Source of the DNA: Exilibacterium tricleocarpae
GTDB taxonomy: Bacteria; Pseudomonadota; Gammaproteobacteria; Pseudomonadales; Cellvibrionaceae
Direction: 5' to 3'
DNA length: 64,000 bases
Assembly (NCBI RefSeq): GCF_007004655.1
Contig: NZ_ML660091.1
Span: forward strand, 371,524 to 435,523
A program made the translations under genes and the position numbers. Shown piece after piece: positions 38,207-45,212 of this stretch. Position 1 is the stretch's first letter. Every line of letters starts with the position of its first letter. The notes under the pieces were generated by a model, which worked only from the letters and a program-made list of their open reading frames with translations, searched no databases and was not told where the DNA came from.

Positions 38207-39157
38207 TCAATCGAGGTCAAAGCCCCGGCGTCCCTGTAACCCTCCCGTATGAATGACAACGATACGCGCCCTCTTCTCAAACTTGCCGAGACTGGCTAAA
38301 CGCGACAGTCCCCAAAGCATTTTCGCCGTGTAAACCGGGTCCAAAAATATACCCGTGTGGGTTTCAAACGCCGCCATAAAGGCACGCAGGTCGGGCGGGA
38401 ACTTGGCGTAGCCGCCGCCGTGAAAATCCCGGTGCAGGACCCATCGCGCGGCAGTGGCGCCCAACTCTTTCAATATAGCAGTTATTCGCGCCTCGAGGCT
38501 ATCCTCGCCGCCGGGGTTTTCCTTGAGCACGGCAAAGCCGTGGGCCAACACCTGGGCGGGCAGCGCCGAGGCAATCCCGGCCAGGGTCGCGCCGGTGCCG
38601 CAGGGCACACACACGTGGTCGACGCCGCCCGGCACCTGGGTCAGAATACCCACCGCCAGGGCCCGGCAGCCGAGTGCGCCCAGGCGATCACCGCCCCCCT
38701 CCGGCACGCAATAAAACTCTCCCCAGCGTTGCGCCAGGCGCGCCTGCAGCGCTGCGGTGTGTTTTTCACGGTAATCGGCGCGGGAGAGAAAATCCAGGCG
38801 CATGCCCCAGGCCTCGGCGTCGCGCAGCGTGGGACTCAGTTGCCGCGGCCGCTCGCCGCGAATCACACCGATGGTGGCGAGTCCCAGGCGCTGGCCCATG
38901 GCGGCAAGTGCATGAATGTGATTGGAATAGGCGCCGCCGAAACTCAGGATCTGCCGCGCGCCCTGCCCGCGGGCCAGGCGCAGATGCTCGTACAGTTTGT
39001 AGTATTTGTTGCCGGAGCAGGCGGCATCCACCAGGTCTTCGCGCTTGATAAATACCTGCAGGCCAGCCGCCGTGAAGTCCGGCCAGTCGATCGGTTGCAG
39101 GGGTGTCTGGGCCGCGGCTTGTTGTGGTGATAGCAGGTCGGTGTTGGCCGTCAACAC
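38207..39157 (-). CDS. PLP-dependent deaminase/desulfhydrase (ACC deaminase / D-cysteine desulfhydrase family)
   Basis: 316 residues, beta-family PLP enzyme (tryptophan synthase beta fold). The PLP lysine lies in CSGNKYYKLYEHL (~47-59). It is followed by FGGAYSNHIHALAAMGQRLGL (~73-93), the phosphate-binding CGTGATLAGI (~190) and IHTGGLQG at the C-terminus. Family members cleave 1-aminocyclopropane-1-carboxylate or D-cysteine; the residues that separate the two cannot be judged with certainty here. It starts with GTG and lies between the coiled-coil gene and the cNMP/rhodanese gene, 18 bases before the latter. The rhodanese neighbour hints at sulfur metabolism, by inference only. Confidence 0.85.
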   Translation of the reverse strand: MLTANTDLLSPQQAAAQTPLQPIDWPDFTAAGLQVFIKREDLVDAACSGNKYYKLYEHLRLARGQGARQILSFGGAYSNHIHALAAMGQRLGLATIGVIRGERPRQLSPTLRDAEAWGMRLDFLSRADYREKHTAALQARLAQRWGEFYCVPEGGGDRLGALGCRALAVGILTQVPGGVDHVCVPCGTGATLAGIASALPAQVLAHGFAVLKENPGGEDSLEARITAILKELGATAARWVLHRDFHGGGYAKFPPDLRAFMAAFETHTGIFLDPVYTAKMLWGLSRLASLGKFEKRARIVVIHTGGLQGRRGFDLD

Positions 39158-39171
39158 AGGCGGGGGTGGCC

Positions 39172-40533
39172 CTAAACCACGGCCAGGGTAGTCACATTGG
39201 ACTGGTGTTCGTAGCAGCGATCACTCTCGCCACTGTGAAAGTCGGCGGGGGATTCGACCCGCGTCACCAGCGTCCCGCACAATTCGCCCTGCTCGTTGAG
39301 CGCCTGGCAAGTGGGCGCGGTGTAGTGGGCCAGCCAACCTTCGTATTGTTTTTCACCGACACCGCAGCGCTGCGCGGCATAGGCGGTGGGGTTCTCGAGG
39401 TAGGTGGACATATCACTGAGTGGGATGGTCATATGGCCGGCGCCGGGGTGAAAGGCCACAAAACTGATGCCGCTGCGGTTCATTTTGTCAAGCAACTGGT
39501 CGGCGCTGTCCGACAGCAATTGCTGATTTTCCTGGCGCAGGCGGGAGATCTCTTCGTTGAGATTGCCCACCAGTTCATTGCGATAGGTCAACTCGACCTC
39601 GCGCATCTGCAGCATTTCTTTCAGCTCGGTGGTAGCCGCCTCGATCTTGGCGTCCAGTTCCATTTCGAAATTGGTTTTCAGCGTCTGTAACTGGGCGATC
39701 TCGATAGACTTGGCGGTTTTCAGCTTGTGCTCGAAGTACTCGCGCACGCCCTCTATTTTTGCCGCCTGCCCATCGATGGTTTGCTTCAACTGCTGGTTGC
39801 GCTGCTGCTCGTCGCTGTGGAGCTGGCGTATTTGCTCGATTTTTTCCTGGTGCTCCTGAATGCGGCGCTGGTGCTCGAGCTGCAATTCCTGCAATTCCTG
39901 CTTGCGCTTGGAATCCAGTGTCAGAATGCGCAGGCGCTGCTCTTTCAGTGTTTGCGCCATGCGGTCGCGAAACTCCTGCTCGAGCTGGCGTTGCAGTTTC
40001 TGACTGATATGGCGCTCCAGCGCGGCCGGTTCGATAATCTGAGTCGGGGGTGCAGCGGCGGCCGGGGGCGGCTCGGGCGGCGCCTCTTCGACGACCTGCA
40101 AACCCAGCCGGTTGCGCTGTACGCCCTTGCGCAAAATCACGAAATTGTTGGCGCCCGGTTGCATCTCCGGGTCCCACAACTGTTGTTGATGCCAGGCCAC
40201 CGGACACTGGCTGCGACAGGCCAGGCGAATCGGACCGGCACCCAGATCGGGGCCTCTGCCGGCGGTGTCGGCGAATTGTTCCAGTGGGATATTCCAGCGC
40301 TTGTCGGCAAAGCCGCGGGGATCGAAATCGATCAGGAAGAATACCGCAGCGGTGATTTTCAACTGCGGATTAACCCGCAAAAAAACCGCTTTAACCGTAT
40401 CGCCCGCCTTCTCCGTTACCGGTACAAAGCCGTCCAATATGGCTTCGAACTCGGCATGCAGCATTTCCCGCACAATGGCATTGTGTTCGAAAAACAATAC
40501 AGCTTGCGTCTGCGCGCCTGGTTTTGCTGCCAT
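39172..40533 (-). CDS. Coiled-coil protein of unknown function
   Basis: 453 residues. The N-terminal part (1-160) is a mixed fold with hydrophobic strands (AVFFLIDFDPRGF). A Pro-rich hinge (PPEPPPAAAAPPTQ, ~155-170) is followed by a long coiled coil (about 175-355), rich in Gln, Glu and Leu (LKEQRLRILTLDSKRKQEL). The C-terminal 100 residues (SGISFVAFHPGAGHMTIPLSDM...) form a compact domain. Related proteins are often annotated vaguely as chromosome partitioning or DNA repair; nothing here shows that. It is monocistronic or first in line before the PLP-dependent enzyme gene. Soluble, no signal peptide. Confidence 0.8.
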   Translation of the reverse strand: MAAKPGAQTQAVLFFEHNAIVREMLHAEFEAILDGFVPVTEKAGDTVKAVFLRVNPQLKITAAVFFLIDFDPRGFADKRWNIPLEQFADTAGRGPDLGAGPIRLACRSQCPVAWHQQQLWDPEMQPGANNFVILRKGVQRNRLGLQVVEEAPPEPPPAAAAPPTQIIEPAALERHISQKLQRQLEQEFRDRMAQTLKEQRLRILTLDSKRKQELQELQLEHQRRIQEHQEKIEQIRQLHSDEQQRNQQLKQTIDGQAAKIEGVREYFEHKLKTAKSIEIAQLQTLKTNFEMELDAKIEAATTELKEMLQMREVELTYRNELVGNLNEEISRLRQENQQLLSDSADQLLDKMNRSGISFVAFHPGAGHMTIPLSDMSTYLENPTAYAAQRCGVGEKQYEGWLAHYTAPTCQALNEQGELCGTLVTRVESPADFHSGESDRCYEHQSNVTTLAVV

Positions 40534-40794
40534 AAATCGAGGTCCGTCGCGGCGGTCCGCACTAGCTACTGGGATCTCAGAGTAAACGGAGTGGTTTAAG
40601 CGCCAATCAGTCCCTGGCGTGACCTGCTAACCATCGGGTTCTCGAGACTATACCGACTTATTATTGACCACAATTACCGCAGGCGCTGTGACAGGATCAT
40701 CACTTTATAGATTAAAACTTAAGCATTTGATACAAACGTGGGGGTTTTGAGCATAAGTAACAAACAGCAACAGGGACCCGTGACCGGCGCCGGG

Positions 40795-40893
40795 TCAGAG
40801 GTCTACACAGTCATCCAGCCAGGTCTCGTCCGCTTCATCGTCCGGCAGGTCCACCAAGTCCCCTTGCAGCAGTTCTTCCAGATAGTCTTCCAT
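40795..40893 (-). CDS. Very short acidic protein, 32 residues
   Basis: A reading frame from ATG at 40893 to TGA at 40795 has an exact GGAGG ribosome site 8 bases upstream (40902-40906). It codes for a strongly acidic peptide beginning MEDYLEELLQGDLVDL and ending TWLDDCVDL, with 12 Asp/Glu and no Lys or Arg in 32 residues. It is too short for standard gene callers and has no recognised family. It lies 261 bases upstream of the coiled-coil gene, on the same strand. Translation is suggested by the ribosome site only; it could be a small regulator or a leader peptide. Confidence 0.55.
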   Translation of the reverse strand: MEDYLEELLQGDLVDLPDDEADETWLDDCVDL

Positions 40894-41013
40894 AGTTACG
40901 CCCTCCGGCGCGCTGTTACAGTTGGCACGGAAAAGTTACAACAAGCAGATGACAGTGATATGACGAGCAACAGGCCGCGCTCTGCGCTCACTATCACCCT
41001 GTCCGGGCACAAC

Positions 41014-41050
41014 TGAAATGCATTTCAAAAAAGGATTGAAATGCATTTCA
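41014..41050. promoter_or_regulatory. Two identical 14-bp palindromes before the trehalose genes
   Basis: TGAAATGCATTTCA occurs at 41014-41027 and again at 41037-41050. Each copy is a perfect palindrome and their centres are 23 bp apart. They lie 69 bases and more upstream of the MFS start (41119), the position of an operator. The regulator is not in the window; the central GC (not CG) argues against a typical LacI-family site. They probably control the transporter and trehalase genes in response to trehalose or a related sugar. Confidence 0.75.
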
Positions 41051-41118
41051 TATCATCGTAATGTAAATAATCGAACACCCCGCCAGCGGCGGTATCGGAA
41101 AGCAGCCGGAACCCTGAC

Positions 41119-42354
41119 ATGAGCAACCTTCCCATCAAACTGTCGCTGTTTATCAACTATTTCCTGTTCGCCATCCTCCTCAACAGCGTCGGCACGGTCA
41201 TCCTGCAGGTGCAGAACAGCTACGGCGTCACCGAGTCGGCTGCCAGCGTCCTGGAGGGCTTCAAAGACTTGAGCATTGCCCTGACGTCGTTCCTGGTGGC
41301 CTCCTTTATCGCCCGTATCGGCTACAAGCGCAGTATGCTGTTTGCCCTGGGCTTCATCGGCCTGGTGTGCCTGCTGATGCCCCAGGTGCCGGCGTTCTGG
41401 ATGACCAAACTGCTGTTCGCCGCCATCGGCGTCAGCTTTGCGCTGGTCAAGGTATCGGTGTTTGCCACCCTGGGCCTGGTGACCGGCAGCCGCAGGGAAC
41501 ACGTCAGCACCATGAATTTCCTGGAGTCGTTTTTTATGGTGGGGGTGATGTCGGGGTATTTTATCTTCAGTGCGTTTATCGACGATGCCGACCCCGGCGC
41601 CGAGCGCTGGTTGCAGGTCTATTACCTGCTCGCCGTGCTGGCGTTTGCCGCCCTGGCGCTGCTTCTGTTTGCCCCGCTGGACGAAGCCGGCGTCACGCCC
41701 GAGGCCGGCCGCCCCCTGCGGCGGGAGTTTACGGATATGATGGCACTGGCGATCAAACCGCTGGTGTTGGTTTTCGTGATCAGCGCTTTTCTCTACGTGT
41801 TGATCGAGCAGAGCATTATGTCCTGGCTGCCCACCTTCAACAGCAGCATTCTCAATCTGTCCACGTCGCTCAGTATTCAGATGGCCAGCATCCTGGCGGC
41901 CGCCACGGCCTGCGGGCGCTTTGCCGCCGGTGTGGTGCTGCGGCGCTATCACTGGTTCGGGGTGCTGGCAGTCGGGCTGGCGCTGGCGGCGGCGCTGGTG
42001 CTGGTCAGTCTGCCCCTGGCCGGCAACAGCGGCGGTGCGCCGGTCACCAGTTGGTTCGATGCGCCCCTGGCATCGTTTGTGTTCCCGCTGATCGGGTTGT
42101 GTATTGCGCCGGTGTACCCGGCAATCAACTCGGTGATTCTCTCGGCGCTGCCGGTACATAAACACGCACCCATGTCCGGCCTGATTGTGGTGTTCTCCGC
42201 GCTGGGTGGTACTACCGGCTCTCTGGTGACCGGCCACCTGTTCGAGGCCTTTGGCGGTAAAACCGCGTTTTATTTCTCGCTGCTGCCCATAGCGCTGTTA
42301 TTATTCGCGCTCTATTTGTTCAAACGCCAAACCGATGATGTACCCAATGGCTGA
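41119..42354 (+). CDS. MFS sugar transporter (fucose permease-like)
   Basis: 411 residues with about 12 membrane helices in two halves joined by a cytoplasmic loop near residue 190-205 (PEAGRPLRREFTDMM). The family-type loop motif after helix 2 is ARIGYKRSMLF. The segment MNFLESFFMVGVMSG resembles the fucose/galactose permease branch. It is the first gene of a pair with a trehalase whose start overlaps its 3' end by 20 bases, so it probably imports trehalose by cation symport; substrate is inferred from context. It lies directly downstream of the twin palindromes. Confidence 0.88.
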   Translation: MSNLPIKLSLFINYFLFAILLNSVGTVILQVQNSYGVTESAASVLEGFKDLSIALTSFLVASFIARIGYKRSMLFALGFIGLVCLLMPQVPAFWMTKLLFAAIGVSFALVKVSVFATLGLVTGSRREHVSTMNFLESFFMVGVMSGYFIFSAFIDDADPGAERWLQVYYLLAVLAFAALALLLFAPLDEAGVTPEAGRPLRREFTDMMALAIKPLVLVFVISAFLYVLIEQSIMSWLPTFNSSILNLSTSLSIQMASILAAATACGRFAAGVVLRRYHWFGVLAVGLALAAALVLVSLPLAGNSGGAPVTSWFDAPLASFVFPLIGLCIAPVYPAINSVILSALPVHKHAPMSGLIVVFSALGGTTGSLVTGHLFEAFGGKTAFYFSLLPIALLLFALYLFKRQTDDVPNG

Positions 42355-43858
42355 ATACCCAACCCCCGATCAGTTGTATGCAGAGTTGTTTGAAGCGGTA
42401 CAGTCCGGACATCTCTTTGCCGATTCCAAAACCTTTGTCGATGCGGTGCCGAAAACCGACGCCGCCACGATCAATCGCGCCTTTCGCGAGCAGGTCGGCC
42501 AACCGGGCTTTGCGCTGCCGGCGTTTGTCGAGGCCAACTTCGATTTACCGGCAACCACAGCCAGCGGGCTGGCACCGGATAGCGGGCGTCCGGTGCGCGA
42601 CCATATCGAACAGCTCTGGGGACTGCTGACACGGGTGGCCGAAAACGACAACCCCAACGCTTCACTGATCGCACTGCCCCACCCGTTTATCGTGCCCGGC
42701 GGACGGTTCCGGGAAATTTATTATTGGGACAGCTACTTCACCCTGCTGGGGCTGGCAGCCTCAGGTCGCACCGACCTGGTCGCGCATATGGTCGCCAACT
42801 TCGCCTACCTGATCGACACTATCGGCTTTATCCCAAACGGCAACCGCAGTTACTTCTGCACCCGCTCCCAGTTGCCGTTGTTTGCGTTGATGGTCGAACT
42901 GCTGGCCGAGACAACGGGCGATGAAAACGTTTACCGGCGTTTTCTCCCGCAACTGGAACAAGAGTATCGCTTTTGGATGGACGGGTCAGCGCAACTGACC
43001 GACAACCTGAGCACTGCCCGGCGCGTCGTGGCAGTGGACGGCGGCCACCTCAATCGCTTCTGGGACGACAGCGACCTGCCGCGCCAGGAGAGCCACAGCG
43101 AGGACCTGGCACTGGCGGCCCGCAGCGCCCGCCCGGCGGCGGAACTTTACCGCGACCTGCGCGCCGCCTGTGAATCGGGCTGGGATTTCAGCGCCCGCTG
43201 GCTCGCCGACCCGCAGGACCTGGGTTCGATTCGCACCACTGAAGTGATCCCGGTCGATCTCAATGCCGTGATGTACAAACTCGAATCGGTACTGGCCCAC
43301 AGCCATCGCCTGCAGGGAGATAAACAACGGGCGGCCCGGTTCACCGAGCGCGCCGCCCAGCGCCGGCACCTGCTGCAAACCCGTTTTTTCGACGCCCAAA
43401 CCGGCTGCTTTACCGACTTGCTGCTGCCGGATTTGCGGCCCTCTACCACCTTGTCGCTGGCCATGGCGTATCCGTTTTTCTTCGAGCTGGCCACCCGGCG
43501 GCAAGCGCAGCAGTTTGCACAAAAAATGCAGTCGGCGTTTTTAAAACCCGGCGGCTGGGTAACGACTTTGATCGACAGCGGCCAACAGTGGGATTCTCCC
43601 AACGGCTGGGCACCTCTGCAATGGGTCACCTACACCGGCTTATGCAACTATGGTTTCACCGCCGAAGCCCGCGCCGGCGCACGCCGGTGGGTGGACAACA
43701 ATCTCGCGGTTTACGGCAGCACCGGCAAACTGCTGGAGAAATACAACGTCGAGCAAGTCGGGCGGATCGCCGGCGGTGGCGAGTACGCCGTGCAGGACGG
43801 CTTCGGCTGGACCAATGGGGTATTACTCAGGTTTATGGATCAATTGGGGATACCGTAA
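42335..43858 (+). CDS. treF: Trehalase, GH37, cytoplasmic type
   Basis: 507 residues. It hydrolyses alpha,alpha-trehalose to two glucose. Both family signatures are intact: PGGRFREIYYWDSYF (~108-122) and QWDSPNGWAPLQW (~408-420). The C-terminal glycine-rich GGGEYAVQDGFGWTNG is also standard. There is no signal peptide, so it acts in the cytoplasm, like TreF and unlike periplasmic TreA. Start codons are ATG at 42335, 42338 or 42347, none with a strong ribosome site, because the gene overlaps the end of the transporter gene and is translationally coupled to it. Together they form a trehalose uptake and breakdown operon. Confidence 0.95.
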   Translation: MMYPMAEYPTPDQLYAELFEAVQSGHLFADSKTFVDAVPKTDAATINRAFREQVGQPGFALPAFVEANFDLPATTASGLAPDSGRPVRDHIEQLWGLLTRVAENDNPNASLIALPHPFIVPGGRFREIYYWDSYFTLLGLAASGRTDLVAHMVANFAYLIDTIGFIPNGNRSYFCTRSQLPLFALMVELLAETTGDENVYRRFLPQLEQEYRFWMDGSAQLTDNLSTARRVVAVDGGHLNRFWDDSDLPRQESHSEDLALAARSARPAAELYRDLRAACESGWDFSARWLADPQDLGSIRTTEVIPVDLNAVMYKLESVLAHSHRLQGDKQRAARFTERAAQRRHLLQTRFFDAQTGCFTDLLLPDLRPSTTLSLAMAYPFFFELATRRQAQQFAQKMQSAFLKPGGWVTTLIDSGQQWDSPNGWAPLQWVTYTGLCNYGFTAEARAGARRWVDNNLAVYGSTGKLLEKYNVEQVGRIAGGGEYAVQDGFGWTNGVLLRFMDQLGIP

Positions 43859-44035
43859 AAACACGGCGCCCGTATCACACTGTCAGTCTATTTCTCCCGG
43901 TATCGATCTTATCAATTTTCCCGGCGACCAGTGACTCAGTTGTTACCCGGACAGGTAATCGATATGCTTGTGCGCATATCGGCAACCAGAAACAGTGATA
44001 GCCACAGGGATAAACGCAAAGGTCAATTGCCTGCC

Positions 44036-45070
44036 ATGTCAGATCGCGACCAAGACGGCGATAAAGAGACAGACACGACGGAGTCGGCGCCACCGATCCT
44101 CCCCCGCCAGACTACCCGGGACAAAAAAATAGCGCTGGCCCTCGGCAGCGGCTCCGCCAGAGGCTGGGGACATATCGGGGTGATACGGGCGTTGCACGAT
44201 GCCGGTATCGCCCCCGATATCGTCTGCGGATCGTCCATCGGCGCGCTGGTCGGTGCCAGTTATGCCAACGGCCGGCTCGCCGACCTGGAAACCTGGGCGA
44301 GAAGCCTGACCACCTGGAAGATGGTGCGTTTCGTCGACGTTCGCATTACCACCGCCGCCATGATCGACGGCGGCCGCCTGCGCATGGAATTAAGTGAGGT
44401 CATCGCCGATCAGGATACACTGATAGAAGACCTGCCGATCCGCTTTGGGGCGGTGGCGACAAAACTGTTGTCCGGCCGGGAAATTCAGTTTACCCAGGGC
44501 TCGCTGCAGGAAGCCATCTGGAGTTCCGCCGCCATTCCCGGTATCCTGCCGCCGGTGCGGCTCGACGATGAGTGGCTGGTGGACGGCGGCGTGGTCAACC
44601 CGGTGCCGGTGAGTCTGTGCCGCACCCTGGATGCCGACCTGGTTATCGCCGTCAATCTCAATGGCAATATCATCGGCGCCCGCGGTGGCGATGCCAAAAA
44701 ACGCAGTGCCAGACCCGCCAGGAAACACAGCGGCGGCAAGGACGGGAGGGAAGACTCCTTCTCGAAATTCAAAGAGTCCATTATCCGCCACCCGCTCTAT
44801 CCCTTTCCGCTCGAAGAACCTGAAGACATCAAGGCCGGTGTCAAACCGCCGGGTATGTTCGAGGCCTTTGCCGATGCCATCAATATTATGCAGGACCGGA
44901 TTACTCGCAGCCGCATGGTGGGCGACCCGCCCGATGTCTTGATCGCCCCCCATATGGCCGGCATCTGGATGATGGACTTTACCCGGGCAGCCGAAGCGAT
45001 CGATATCGGTTATGCCAGCGTGGAGCGGCTGCTGCCGGAAATTCTGCACCAGATAAAAATGGCGAAGTAA
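44036..45070 (+). CDS. Patatin-like phospholipase (RssA/YchK type)
   Basis: About 344 residues from ATG 44036; GTG 43931 and ATG 43964 are alternatives in the same frame. The patatin motifs are IALALGSGSARGWGHIGVIRAL (oxyanion loop), GSSIGALVGA (nucleophile Ser in GxSxG) and VDGGVVNPVP with the catalytic Asp (DGG). It is a serine lipase/acylhydrolase of the Ser-Asp dyad type, cytoplasmic, with no signal peptide. A Lys/Arg-rich insert (KKRSARPARKHSGGKDGRED, ~225-245) is unusual and may be a surface loop. Monocistronic and convergent with the metalloprotease gene. Confidence 0.9.
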   Translation: MSDRDQDGDKETDTTESAPPILPRQTTRDKKIALALGSGSARGWGHIGVIRALHDAGIAPDIVCGSSIGALVGASYANGRLADLETWARSLTTWKMVRFVDVRITTAAMIDGGRLRMELSEVIADQDTLIEDLPIRFGAVATKLLSGREIQFTQGSLQEAIWSSAAIPGILPPVRLDDEWLVDGGVVNPVPVSLCRTLDADLVIAVNLNGNIIGARGGDAKKRSARPARKHSGGKDGREDSFSKFKESIIRHPLYPFPLEEPEDIKAGVKPPGMFEAFADAINIMQDRITRSRMVGDPPDVLIAPHMAGIWMMDFTRAAEAIDIGYASVERLLPEILHQIKMAK

Positions 45071-45084
45071 TTGGCGATCAGCCC

Positions 45085-45117
45085 AAAAAAAGCGGTAAAG
45101 CCAACCGGCTTCACCGC
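45085..45117 (-). terminator. Intrinsic terminator of the secreted metalloprotease gene
   Basis: On the minus strand an 11-bp GC-rich stem (45092-45117, loop of 4, one G-U pair) is followed directly by seven T (45085-45091). This is a textbook rho-independent terminator 96 bases after the metalloprotease stop codon. Confidence 0.8.
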
Positions 45118-45212
45118 AACTATCGCTTTGGTTTACTTGTGCGGCCCCGATTTCCGGGCGAACCACTGGGATTTCTCAGCCTACTCGCCGGGTTTTTCCA
45201 AGCACCGGACGT

